A stretch of 64,000 nt of DNA from Burkholderiales bacterium (GTDB lineage: Bacteria > Pseudomonadota > Gammaproteobacteria > Burkholderiales > Eutrophovitaceae), in the NCBI GenBank assembly GCA_035560005.1, contig DATMAN010000054.1, positions 1 through 64,000 of the forward strand. The letters run 5' to 3'. The notes below the pieces were generated by a model. The model searched no databases. It was not told the origin of the DNA and worked only from the letters and a program-made list of their open reading frames with translations. Of this stretch, positions 41,626 to 49,870 are shown in pieces. A program made the position numbers and the translations under genes. Numbering within the stretch: position 1 is the first letter of the stretch; every line of letters begins with the position of its first letter.

Positions 41626-42666
41626 TCAGGGCTGAGCGCCGGTCCTGACCGGATAGCCGGCTTCGCGCCAGGCCTTCATCCCGCCGTCGAGTGCGACCGC
41701 GTGCTGGAACCCCATCGCGCGCAAGGTTGCGGCAGCAAGCGTAGAAATCTTGCCGAAGTCGCAGTAAGTCAGGATGCGCCGCGTGGGATCGGGCAGATCC
41801 TGGTTGACGCGCAGCTCCAGTTGACCGCGCGGCAACAGCCGCGATCCCGGAATGTGTCCGCTCTCGTACGCGTCGCGCTCGCGCACGTCGAGCACGATGA
41901 GATCATCGGAACCCGCCTCGATGCGCGCTTTCAGTTCCGCCAGCGACATGAACGGCACCGCCGCGGCCGCCTCGGCCAGGAGCTGGGCGATGGTCTTGCC
42001 GCCGCTCATGTTAGTGCGCAGCGCCTCCGTGATGTGCGTGGGCATGGTGAGGTTGAGGTTGCGCATCATCTCGACGAACGCGGCACGGTCGCGTTGCTGC
42101 AGACGCGGATTCGCGGCGAGCTCCTGGCCGATGGTCGAGTGCCCGGCCCCCTTGTAGTCGTGCGCGGGGAAGACTTTCAGCGCGGGATCGAGCCGCAGAA
42201 TGCCGTTGAACAGACTGTCGTGGAGTGCTTCGGGATCCCCGCTCGGCAGGTCGGTGCGGCCTGTGCCACCGATCAGCAACGTATCGCCGGTGAACAGCCG
42301 GTCCTCCACCCGCAGGCACATCGAATCGCGCGTATGGCCGGGCGTATGCATGACATGCAGGCGCAGCTTGCCCAGCACCACCATCTCGCCGTCGCCCAGG
42401 CGCATGTCGACAAAAGGCGCCGGACTCGCCTGATGCATGACGACCGGCACGTTCAACTGCCGCGCGAGCTCACGCGTAGCGGAAAAATGGTCGGCGTGGG
42501 TGTGGGTGTCGATCACGTAACGGATGCGCAGCGCGTCGCGGGCGGCAAGCGCCAGGTAGTGGTCGATCTGGCTGATTTCCGGGTCGATCAGCGCGGCCAC
42601 GCAACTCTCCGGGCAGCCGATGAGATAGGACTGGCAGCCGCCGGTTGCGATCTGCTCGAAGATCAT
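41626..42666 (-). CDS. Persulfide dioxygenase-like MBL hydrolase fused to rhodanese
   Basis: 346 residues from the ATG at 42666 (GGAGGGAACG before it). The metallo-beta-lactamase part (residues 1-235) has the iron/zinc motif DTHTHADHFS, HTPGHTRDSMCL and FTGDTLLIGGTGRTD, as in ETHE1-type persulfide dioxygenases. The C-terminal rhodanese domain (about 245-346) has LDVRERDAYESGHIPGS and an active-site Cys in ILTYCDFGKIS. The fusion would oxidise glutathione persulfide and transfer sulfane sulfur in one polypeptide. No sulfide:quinone reductase is nearby. Confidence 0.88.
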   Translation of the reverse strand: MIFEQIATGGCQSYLIGCPESCVAALIDPEISQIDHYLALAARDALRIRYVIDTHTHADHFSATRELARQLNVPVVMHQASPAPFVDMRLGDGEMVVLGKLRLHVMHTPGHTRDSMCLRVEDRLFTGDTLLIGGTGRTDLPSGDPEALHDSLFNGILRLDPALKVFPAHDYKGAGHSTIGQELAANPRLQQRDRAAFVEMMRNLNLTMPTHITEALRTNMSGGKTIAQLLAEAAAAVPFMSLAELKARIEAGSDDLIVLDVRERDAYESGHIPGSRLLPRGQLELRVNQDLPDPTRRILTYCDFGKISTLAAATLRAMGFQHAVALDGGMKAWREAGYPVRTGAQP

Positions 42667-42782
42667 CGTTCCCTCCTCCACGGCTCGGGCGCCGCAACAG
42701 GTTGGGGATCCTTCCTGGAATCATTGTGGCAAGCCCGGCTTGCCGTCTCGCGGTGGCACCGGGCTGAACTTCCGCCGGCCGG

Positions 42783-43058
42783 TTACTTCAGGTGGCGGCG
42801 GCCGGCTACGTAGCGTACACCCGCCGATCCGACCCGCTCCTCGTGCCTGCAGCCGGCCGGCATGACGAACACTTCGCCTTCGCGGTAGGCGCGCGCCCTG
42901 CCCTCGACCGTGAGCGTGATCTCTCCCGACAGCACCAGCGCACGCACGTCGAAGGGATGGGCATGCTCTGCCGCCCGGTACTCCGCGGGCAGTTCCTTGT
43001 CGACGATCTCGTCGAAACCCTCGGCCCGCAGCGTCGATTCGAATTCGGCGGCATTCAT
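42783..43058 (-). CDS. Small cupin protein
   Basis: 91 residues from the ATG at 43058 with GGGAGG upstream. The single cupin barrel shows HAHPFDVRALVLSGEITLTV and EGEVFVMPAGCRHEERVG, with the three His and Glu/Asp metal-ligand positions mostly present. The role is unknown; small cupins like this often act as sensors or isomerases. It follows the persulfide dioxygenase gene in map order but lies upstream of it on the minus strand, so the two may be co-transcribed (gap 116 bases). Confidence 0.8.
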   Translation of the reverse strand: MNAAEFESTLRAEGFDEIVDKELPAEYRAAEHAHPFDVRALVLSGEITLTVEGRARAYREGEVFVMPAGCRHEERVGSAGVRYVAGRRHLK

Positions 43059-43225
43059 GGCGATCCTCCCTTTGACGTCCGGCGATATGTTAGCAGCGTG
43101 GCGTCGGGGACAGTGCCTGCGGGCGCGCATGAGCCACCAAAGGAGCATGAGCGAGGACACGCCGGCCGTGAGCGGCGCACCGCGCGCGGCGCGTCCGCCG
43201 CGAGGGCTGGCGGCGATGCTCATGT

Positions 43226-43360
43226 CTACCAGTGTTCCACCGAGCCGGCATCGAAGACCATACCGGAACGCGCCTGCCGGTGATTGATGAAGATGTTGTT
43301 TCGCGGAATGCCAGTACGCCTCGCGAGACTCGATGCCACGCACGCGAGCATGGTCTCAAC
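43226..43360 (-). pseudogene. Possible C-terminal remnant of a tautomerase-like gene
   Basis: About 45 codons read METMLACVASSLARRTGIPR-like (here VETMLACVASSLARRTGIPR), then NIFINHRQARSGMVFDAGS and a stop. The helix followed by GIPR.N.FI....ARSG resembles the end of 4-oxalocrotonate-tautomerase-like proteins. Nothing in frame upstream looks like the rest, and that stretch is repeat-like. The call is weak. The remaining gap 43059-43497 shows no other gene; an AAAGGAG before an ATG near 43148 (plus strand) opens only 47 codons. Confidence 0.3.
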
Positions 43361-43410
43361 GGTCCGGGCTCCCTGCGTCGCGGTTCGCTGCAGCGTGCAG
43401 GCCGGTTCCT

Positions 43411-43462
43411 GTCGGCGCTCGTTCTTCTTCGTGCCTTCGTGTCTCGCTCGCCGGCTTTCTTC
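43411..43462 (-). repeat. Degenerate intergenic repeat (other strand)
   Basis: Read on the minus strand it contains CGAGACACGAAGGCACGAAG followed by AAGAACGAGCGCC, matching the dispersed element of 27353-27434 and 31929-32010. Confidence 0.5.
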
Positions 43463-43497
43463 TGCGCCCTTCGCCTCCCCTGCGGCGAGCGGCTCTC

Positions 43498-44043
43498 TCA
43501 GGTTTTCGGCTCGGGCGCGGGCTGCGGGCACATGGTCTGCAGCGCTTCGTCGTAGCACCAGTGGGTGCCGAAGCCGTTGTTGCGCTTGACGCACTCATAG
43601 ACGAACTTGCCCATTTCGTCCGTCCACTTGCAGTCCTTGTACTTGAGCATCGTGCGCTCGCGCTCCATCGTGCCGCGCAGGTTTTCCTCGCCCTGACGGG
43701 CGGCGCGCTTCTTCGCCTCCTCGTTGTCGGGGGCGGTCTGGCCGCTGTCGGCAACCCGTTTCGCCTCTTCCTTTTCCTTCGCCGCCGGCGCGGCGAGCGA
43801 ATCATCGGGAGTGCAGAACACGTCCAGCGCCTCGTTGTGACACCAGTGCGCGTTGAAGCCGTGATTGGCCTTGATGCACTCGTAGATGTACCGGCCCATC
43901 TCGTCGGTCCAGTGGCAGTTCTGGCGCTTCAGAAAAAAACGCTCGCGTGCGTTGCTCGCGCCTTCGGCCAGGGCTGCGCTCGCCGACAGCACCGATGCGA
44001 TGCCCAAGACCGCCACAAGCAGCCGCTTAATGGTCTGATTCAT
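43498..44043 (-). CDS. Exported protein with a duplicated Cys/Trp/His module, unknown family
   Basis: 181 residues from the ATG at 44043 (AAGGAAA upstream). A clear signal peptide (LLVAVLGIASVLSASAALA) is followed by two copies of a 40-residue unit. Copy 1 (about residues 43-80) reads CHWTDEMGRYIYECIKANHG then FNAHWCHNEALDVFC. Copy 2 (about 137-174) reads CKWTDEMGKFVYECVKRNNG then FGTHWCYDEALQTMC. Each has four Cys, conserved Trp and His, and fixed spacing. A charged, Lys/Glu-rich helical linker of about 55 residues joins them. I do not recognise the family. Disulfide-bonded or metal-binding periplasmic modules are the obvious ideas. Confidence 0.8.
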   Translation of the reverse strand: MNQTIKRLLVAVLGIASVLSASAALAEGASNARERFFLKRQNCHWTDEMGRYIYECIKANHGFNAHWCHNEALDVFCTPDDSLAAPAAKEKEEAKRVADSGQTAPDNEEAKKRAARQGEENLRGTMERERTMLKYKDCKWTDEMGKFVYECVKRNNGFGTHWCYDEALQTMCPQPAPEPKT

Positions 44044-44220
44044 CAAGGTTTCCTTGTAGGTTGCCGGGGAGCCGCCTCGGCGAACGACCGTCTCCGGAAA
44101 GGCAGCGCGAAGGCGTTGAGGTGCGTCAAAGGCTCGAACGCTGCGATTGTAGGTCAAGTCCCAGCGGCGAGGAACCGCGCTCGACGCGCATCCCCGGCCG
44201 GGCGCGCGAGCGCTCAATGC

Positions 44221-45051
44221 TCACAGCATGATCTCCCGTGCCAGCGCACGCGCCTCGAGCTCGACCTCCAGCCCGACCACCGGAGGACGGCCATGGTGGT
44301 GACGGATGCCGCGGCGCAGGGCCGCACCGAGCGCCGGCTCCATCAGCACGCCCAGCGCGTTGCCGAAATCGTGCGCCGAGTAGATGTCGATATGCGTCGC
44401 ATCGGCCCAGCCGACTCCCAGTTCTTCCAGCCGGCGCGTGACCAGGGTGAGCACCTGGGTCAGCTTGCGGCGCATTCCCTCCCCGCTCACGTCCCCGCCA
44501 GCGACGACACCGGACGGACCGGCTTCGGTCATGCCCGACATGACGAAACCGCGCGCGGCGCCCGCAAGCGGAACGCTGTAGCAGAACGCGTGCAGGCTCG
44601 GTGCCTCGGGCTCGAAAGCCGCCGGCACGACGTTGGTGCGCGAGACCGGATTGAACCCCTCGATCAGCAGATCCCAATCCCTCAGGCGCTCCACATACGG
44701 GTGGTTGAATTCCGCGAACTCCTCCTGGGAAAGCTGCCGCGGCATGCGCAACTCGATGCCGGCCAGCGCGCGCAGCGGACGATCCTCCGCCAGCAGGTGG
44801 CGGCGAATGGCATCGAACCCCGCCTCCAGCGGAAGCCATCTCCGCAGCCAGGCTCGCACGAACGCATGGCCGGGCTCGGCCACCGCGCCGGCGGCGAACA
44901 CGGGATTGCCCGGCAGGAAGCGATAGCCGCCTTCCGGATTCGCGAAGGACAGGCGCTCGCCCGGCGCGCCCGCGGCAGGCAAGGCTGCCGCTGCGGCCAG
45001 GCCGAACGCGGACCGCAGCCACTGCCTTCTGGAAACGCCCGACGCGCTCAT
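44221..45051 (-). CDS. Tat-exported protein with RidA/YjgF-like C-terminal half
   Basis: 276 residues from the ATG at 45051. The N-terminus SRRQWLRSAFGLAAAAALPAAG is a twin-arginine signal. The C-terminal 130 residues (GFVMSGMTEAGPSGVV, LTLVTRRLEELGVGWADATH, RPPVVGLEVELEARAL) have the order of RidA/YjgF elements. The N-terminal half is unfamiliar. Family assignment is tentative. An exported RidA-like protein would be unusual, since most are cytosolic enamine deaminases. The start overlaps the stop of the basic protein gene upstream (ATGA). Confidence 0.6.
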   Translation of the reverse strand: MSASGVSRRQWLRSAFGLAAAAALPAAGAPGERLSFANPEGGYRFLPGNPVFAAGAVAEPGHAFVRAWLRRWLPLEAGFDAIRRHLLAEDRPLRALAGIELRMPRQLSQEEFAEFNHPYVERLRDWDLLIEGFNPVSRTNVVPAAFEPEAPSLHAFCYSVPLAGAARGFVMSGMTEAGPSGVVAGGDVSGEGMRRKLTQVLTLVTRRLEELGVGWADATHIDIYSAHDFGNALGVLMEPALGAALRRGIRHHHGRPPVVGLEVELEARALAREIML

Positions 45052-45395
45052 CGGCGCCTTGTCCGCTGGCTGCCCTTGCGAGCGCGTGGCGCGCGCCTTT
45101 TCCGCATCCTGGCCGCTGGCGCCTTGCCGGTCGCCCGCCGTTTGCGCTTGTTGGCTTTCTTCACCTTCTTCAGCATGCGTTCAGCGGTAAACAGCTCGCC
45201 GTCGATGATGCCCGCCGCCTTCGCCACGGCGATCTTCGCCCGGGCCTTGTCCACGTCCGGATTGGCAAGGATCAACTCGCTGATCGCTTCGGACAGCGCC
45301 CGGCGCGCGTTGCGCCGCAGGCGCGCCTCGCGCGCCTGCCCCAGCGCACGCATCAGCGCATCGATGACCGGCTTTGCCAGCGCTTCGATCGGCAT
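45048..45395 (-). CDS. Small basic protein, unknown
   Basis: 115 residues from the ATG at 45395 (a start at 45422 adds nine). The first 80 residues form helices (LAKPVIDALMRALGQAREAR, ARAKIAVAKAAGIIDGELFT). The last 40 are almost entirely Lys/Arg/Ala/Pro (histone-H1-like tail). I do not recognise the family. Overlap with the Tat gene by ATGA supports it being real. The tail could bind nucleic acid. Confidence 0.55.
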   Translation of the reverse strand: MPIEALAKPVIDALMRALGQAREARLRRNARRALSEAISELILANPDVDKARAKIAVAKAAGIIDGELFTAERMLKKVKKANKRKRRATGKAPAARMRKRRAPRARKGSQRTRRR

Positions 45396-45484
45396 TCTCG
45401 GCACCCTCCGATTAAAGGGCACTCACCGCGAAGCGGGCGCAGCGAAATCGACCGGCGCCTGTCGCTTTCCGCCTCATGTCTGAC

Positions 45485-46123
45485 TCACTCCGCATCCGGC
45501 TGATTCTCCGGCATCGCCTTGCGAAACGCCTCCAGTTTCAGGCATTCGTCGTTGATGCGGCGGATGGTCGGAAAGGCGCCGAGGTCCACCTTGAACCGGT
45601 TGGCGTTGGCGACCTGAGGAACCAGCGCGATGTCGGCGAGCCCCGGCTGGTCGCCGTGGCAGAAACGCCCGGTCGCCTTCTCGGTTGCGAGGCGCTTCTC
45701 CAGGGCGCTAAAACCGGTGACGACCCAGTGCGCATACCAGGCTTGCCGCTGTGCGTCGCTCACTTGCAGTGTCCTGGTGAGATAGTTCAGCACGCGCACG
45801 TTGTTGAGCGGATGAATCTCGGCGGCGATCAGCAACGCGAGCGAGCGCACGCGGGCGCGCTCGAAAGGCTCTTTCGGCAGCAGCGGTGGATCGGGACAGG
45901 TCTCGTCCAGGAATTCGCAGATGGCCAGCGACTGATAGAGCAGCCGCCCCTCGTGTTCGAGCACCGGCACCAGGTTCTGCGGGCTGATGGCGGCGAACTG
46001 CGGCTCGTACTGCCGACCCTTGGCCAGGTGCACGCTGATCTGCTCGCAGGTCAGCCCCTTGAGGTTCAAGGCGATGCGCACCCGATAGGACGCCGAGCTT
46101 CTGAAGTAGCCGTAGAGCCTCAT
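45485..46123 (-). CDS. maiA: Zeta-class GST: maleylpyruvate/maleylacetoacetate isomerase
   Basis: 212 residues. The glutathione site motif is GYFRSSASYRVRIALNLKG, with Ser-Ser-x-Ser where zeta GSTs have SSCS; QNLVPVLEHEGRLLYQSLAI is the second GSH contact. The family isomerises maleylacetoacetate or maleylpyruvate with glutathione. A gentisate dioxygenase and a fumarylpyruvate-hydrolase-type gene in the same array favour maleylpyruvate (NagL-like). It is the last catabolic gene of the minus-strand run, 24 bases after the acyl-CoA synthetase gene. Confidence 0.9.
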   Translation of the reverse strand: MRLYGYFRSSASYRVRIALNLKGLTCEQISVHLAKGRQYEPQFAAISPQNLVPVLEHEGRLLYQSLAICEFLDETCPDPPLLPKEPFERARVRSLALLIAAEIHPLNNVRVLNYLTRTLQVSDAQRQAWYAHWVVTGFSALEKRLATEKATGRFCHGDQPGLADIALVPQVANANRFKVDLGAFPTIRRINDECLKLEAFRKAMPENQPDAE

Positions 46124-46147
46124 CCCGTCTCCTTCCCGCTCGCCCCG

Positions 46148-47536
46148 TCAGTTCGAGCGCGCGTTGAGTTCCCGATGGCGCGCCAGCAGCGCGGCGGCGA
46201 CACACATTTCCTCCGAGTCGTCGAACATCGGCACGCCGGCCGCTTCCATCTGCGCGAACCAGCGCGCCTTGTCCTGCAGCGTTCCCATCATCGAGTGCAT
46301 CAGCGGGACCCTGGTGGACTTCGCCAGCCGGGCAAGTTCCGCGACCACCGGCTCGGCGTCCACCATGAACGGCACGACATGAATCATCAGGATGGCGTCG
46401 AAGTGCCTGGCGCCCTGCTCCAGCGCGACGCTCAGCGTCAGGCCGAAGCGCTCCTCGCGCGCGTCGGCCAGGAGGTCGAGTGGATTGGCCACGGTGGCTT
46501 CCGGCGGAAGCTGGGCGCGCAGCCGCTGCGCCATCGCCTCGGGAAGCTGTGGCAGCAACAACCCTTCCTCGACGGCCTGATCGGCCGCGAGCACGCCCGG
46601 GCCGCCGGAATTGGAAAGCAGCAGAACGCGCTTGCCGATGCCCTGCGGGTAGGCCCCGAAAGCTTTCCCGGCGAGCAGCAGGCGCCGCAGGCTCTTCACG
46701 CGCACCACGCCGGCCTGGCGGCAGAACCCCTCGACCGTCTCGTCGTCTGCGGGACGCGAACCCGTATGGCGCAACGCCGCCTCGCGGCCCGGCGCGGTGC
46801 GCCCGCCGATCAGCGCGACGACGGGTTTCCTGGTGGTGACTTCACGTGCCACGCGCGCAAACCGCGCGGCGTCTGCGAAAGACTCCAGGTACACCAGGAC
46901 CGCGCTGCAGCGCGGATCGCGCCCGAATTCGGCCAGGTACTCGGTTATCCCGAAATCGAAACTGTTGCCCACCGAGACTACCGCACCCAGCGCCATGTTG
47001 AGCGAATGGCTGGACGCGATCGCTTCCTCGATGAGCGCCCCGGATTGCGACACGAAGGCCACGCCGCCGCCGCGCGGCAGATCGCGGAAGAAGGTCACCG
47101 CAAACGGCGCGGCCTTGTCGAGCAGATTGATGTTGCCGGCGCAATTCGGGCCGCCGATCCGCAGACCGTGCTGCCGCGCCAGCTCCCGCAGCCGCCGATC
47201 GCGTTCCCGGCCCGGCTCGCCGGCTTCGGCAAACCCTCCGGGAAGGATCAGCACATTGCGATGGCCGGTCTGCGCGGCTTCGCGCACGACGTCCACAATG
47301 GACTCCGGCCGCACCAGAACGGCGACCAGTTCCGCGGGCGCCGGCAGCGCTGCCAGCGAGGAGTACGCAGGCAATCCCTGGATCTCGCCGCCCTTCGGGT
47401 TGACCGGATAGATCGCACCCCGGTATCCAGAGCGTTTGAGATTGGCCAGCACCGCTCCGCCGGAGCTCGTGGGGCGCTCGCCCGCGCCGACGATGGCCAC
47501 ACTCTCGGGGTTGAGGAACGGTCGCAGATCACTCAT
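46148..47536 (-). CDS. NDP-forming acyl-CoA synthetase, alpha chain only
   Basis: 462 residues. CoA-binding Rossmann domain (PESVAIVGAGERPTSSGGAV), then the succinyl-CoA-ligase-like domains with GGPNCAGNINLL, VAFVSQSGALIEEA and the phosphohistidine region AALRHTGSRPADDE. The ATP-grasp beta part is absent from this protein and from the window. It is therefore either half of a two-subunit enzyme or a catalytically altered homologue. In context it might activate an aromatic or aliphatic acid for the catabolic array. Confidence 0.86.
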   Translation of the reverse strand: MSDLRPFLNPESVAIVGAGERPTSSGGAVLANLKRSGYRGAIYPVNPKGGEIQGLPAYSSLAALPAPAELVAVLVRPESIVDVVREAAQTGHRNVLILPGGFAEAGEPGRERDRRLRELARQHGLRIGGPNCAGNINLLDKAAPFAVTFFRDLPRGGGVAFVSQSGALIEEAIASSHSLNMALGAVVSVGNSFDFGITEYLAEFGRDPRCSAVLVYLESFADAARFARVAREVTTRKPVVALIGGRTAPGREAALRHTGSRPADDETVEGFCRQAGVVRVKSLRRLLLAGKAFGAYPQGIGKRVLLLSNSGGPGVLAADQAVEEGLLLPQLPEAMAQRLRAQLPPEATVANPLDLLADAREERFGLTLSVALEQGARHFDAILMIHVVPFMVDAEPVVAELARLAKSTRVPLMHSMMGTLQDKARWFAQMEAAGVPMFDDSEEMCVAAALLARHRELNARSN

Positions 47537-47609
47537 CGCAGGCTTTCACCACGCAGCCCCGGGGCCAATGGTGCCATGGTGCTTCGTTTCGGCGTCTACT
47601 ACTTCTGGG

Positions 47610-48479
47610 TCATCGATCCGCAAACCACGCCTCGACGCGCGAGGCGTTGCGGGCCATCCATTCGCGCGCAGCCTCCCGCGGGCTCTTGCCTTCGATGCGC
47701 ACGCCATAGTCCATTTCAGCCACCGCTTCCAGATCGAGACTGATTCTTCTCAGCGTCGCCACGGTGCGCGCCCGCACGCGGTCGATGAAGTTGCGGTGGG
47801 CGACCAGCACGCCGTTGTTTTCCCCACCCAGCAGCTCGAACGGTTCGTTCAGCATGCGCATGTCGGCCATGCGGTTGAGGTAATTGGGACGGAAATACGG
47901 CATCACGAACCAGCGCTTGTGCTTGTAGTTGTCCTCGAAGTAGGCATGCCACTCCTCGTGCTTGCCGGGCAGCAGTTCGTAGCCGGCCGCCTCCAGCTCG
48001 TAGGCCTGCATGATCCGGCGCGAACCGATCATCAGCCCGGAATCCGGACCGGTGCCGCGGATCGTCTTGACCATGCGCTCGGCCACCTGCGGCTTCTTGA
48101 GGTCTTCGACGCTGGCCACTTCCTCTTCGGGAACATAGGCGGGAACGGCCCAGAACAGGCGCGCGCCGCGGTACAACGTCGCCAGCTCGACCGCCTCTTT
48201 GCCGTGCTGCTCCCAGTACACCGCGTGCGCGCTTGGCAGCCAGGCCGCGACCAGCAGGTCGACGCCGCCCTTGCCCAGCTCGGGAAAGATCTGCGCGTGG
48301 CTGCCGGTTCTGAGTTCCACCGTATGACCGAGCCGTTCGAGGACCGCCTGGACCACTTGCCCGGTCACGGCATAGAAGGAGATGCCGATCTGGCCGAGCA
48401 CCACCTTGTCCTGCGCCCGCGCGCTCGCCACAGCAAGCAACAACACGGCCGCGACCAACAGATTTCTTCCAGGTCTCAT
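47610..48479 (-). CDS. Glycine-betaine-type (OpuAC) substrate-binding protein
   Basis: 289 residues from the ATG at 48479 (signal NLLVAAVLLLAVASARA). It has VVLGQIGISFYAVTGQVVQ, LLVAAWLPSAHAVYWEQHG, and PDSGLMIGSRRIMQAYELEA, typical of OpuAC/ProX-like binding proteins. No ATPase or permease gene is adjacent. The start overlaps the stop of the DUF1537 kinase (ATGA), so it belongs to the catabolic unit. The true ligand may be an acid of that pathway rather than betaine. Confidence 0.85.
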   Translation of the reverse strand: MRPGRNLLVAAVLLLAVASARAQDKVVLGQIGISFYAVTGQVVQAVLERLGHTVELRTGSHAQIFPELGKGGVDLLVAAWLPSAHAVYWEQHGKEAVELATLYRGARLFWAVPAYVPEEEVASVEDLKKPQVAERMVKTIRGTGPDSGLMIGSRRIMQAYELEAAGYELLPGKHEEWHAYFEDNYKHKRWFVMPYFRPNYLNRMADMRMLNEPFELLGGENNGVLVAHRNFIDRVRARTVATLRRISLDLEAVAEMDYGVRIEGKSPREAAREWMARNASRVEAWFADR

Positions 48480-49678
48480 CGCGAGGTCTCCACCGAATGA
48501 GGACCGCCGCGCAACCTCAGCGCGATCTCGTAGAGCGTGTCGCGCCCGCCGAAGCCGCCCGCCTTGGTCACCAGCCAGAGCGGCTTGCCGTCCAGGTTCA
48601 GCCGGGCGTAAGGCAGGCCGGGCATCAGGTCGCCCAGCACTTCCAGGGCGATGCAGCCCGAGCGCAGCAGCAGCGCGATGGCGGTGTCTCCGCCGGTGGC
48701 GACCAGCCCCTGGCTGCGCGTGCTTCGCACGATACGCAGCGCCCCCGCGGCCAGATCGTCGGCCACCTTGTCGGCATCCGCGCGAGCGCGCGCCGCGCCG
48801 GGCACCGCCAGGATGACGATCTGCAGCGCAGCGCCGGTCTGCACCTGCTCTGGCACCATCCCGTTCGGCGCTTCGATCACCACGGTGCCCGCCAGCGCGC
48901 GCAGGCGCTCGACCTGCTCGTGACTTTGCACCGCGCGCGAGCCGACCACGAATACGACAGGGCCGCTGACATTGAGTTCGGGCCGGGTCGCTTTGCCCGC
49001 TTCCAGGCTGCGGGCCAGCGCGTTGCCCAGGCCCGCCGAGCCGACCAGCAGCATGCGGCCGAATTGCGGCTTTGCCGTCTCCAGCACCGCGCGCAGGTCG
49101 GCATCGCTCTCGCCGTCGGCGATCACGATCGAGCGCCCGACCGCGCCCTTCTTCACGGTCGGCGACCAGATGCCGACCTTCGTCGTCCCCACCGCCTCGC
49201 CGAACACTTCGGTGAGCGGGCGCCGCAAGGCCGGCGACAAGGCGTCGCGCGCAAAGCCGGTTTCCGGCAGCGGCACTCCGTTGACATAGACCATGCCTTC
49301 GCGAACGGTGCGCCCCTGCGCCGGGAAAGCCGGCGCCACCAGCGCCGCATCGCGCCCGCAGGCGCGCATCAGTCCGAGCGTCTCGGCGACCACGTTGCCG
49401 CGCAGCGTGGAGTCGATCTTCTTGAACACGATATCGAAGGACTGCGTGCCGAAGCGGCTCACGCATTGCGCCACGCGCTTTGCGGCCTCGGCCGGCGGCA
49501 GATGGCGTGAACCGGTGTCGAGCGATATCACCTGGGACGTGGCAAGCGAAGCCGGATCGCAAGCCAGCGGTTGCGGCACCACGCTGGTCTTCAGGCCGCG
49601 CTGCGCGAACGGACCGGCGGTATCCATCGCCCCTGTCAGGTCGTCGGCGACGATCAGAACGCGAAGCCCGTCGGACAT
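48476..49678 (-). CDS. Four-carbon acid sugar kinase family protein (DUF1537)
   Basis: 400 residues. N-terminal substrate domain: VLIVADDLTGAMDTAGPFAQ and FKKIDSTLRGNVVAE. C-terminal nucleotide domain: VVFVVGSRAVQSHEQVERL, LVATGGDTAIALL and WLVTKAGGFGGRDTL. Characterised members (OtnK, DtnK) phosphorylate C4 acids such as D-threonate or erythronate, whose products are oxidised by PdxA2-type enzymes. A PdxA-like gene lies directly upstream. Confidence 0.9.
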   Translation of the reverse strand: MSDGLRVLIVADDLTGAMDTAGPFAQRGLKTSVVPQPLACDPASLATSQVISLDTGSRHLPPAEAAKRVAQCVSRFGTQSFDIVFKKIDSTLRGNVVAETLGLMRACGRDAALVAPAFPAQGRTVREGMVYVNGVPLPETGFARDALSPALRRPLTEVFGEAVGTTKVGIWSPTVKKGAVGRSIVIADGESDADLRAVLETAKPQFGRMLLVGSAGLGNALARSLEAGKATRPELNVSGPVVFVVGSRAVQSHEQVERLRALAGTVVIEAPNGMVPEQVQTGAALQIVILAVPGAARARADADKVADDLAAGALRIVRSTRSQGLVATGGDTAIALLLRSGCIALEVLGDLMPGLPYARLNLDGKPLWLVTKAGGFGGRDTLYEIALRLRGGPHSVETSR

Positions 49679-49689
49679 TTCAACTCACC

Positions 49690-49740
49690 GAAACTCCGTG
49701 AGACCAAAGAGCAGAACACGAAGAACCAGAAGAACTTCCG
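49690..49740. repeat. Degenerate intergenic repeat (DUF1537/PdxA2 gap)
   Basis: ACTCCGTGAGACCAAAGAGC followed by AGAACACGAAGAACCAGAAG, related to the element at 27353-27434. The gap between the PdxA-like gene and the kinase (49679-49870) holds nothing else I can name. Confidence 0.45.
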
Positions 49741-49870
49741 TACCGGAAGCACACCGCAGCGAAACGGCGATGCTCGACCGGGGAACTGCAGGCCCTCGCA
49801 CCCCTTCTCGCACGATGCGCAACCGCCACCCCCGGATTGCTTCTCGCCTTCGTATTTCGGACTCGATCGC

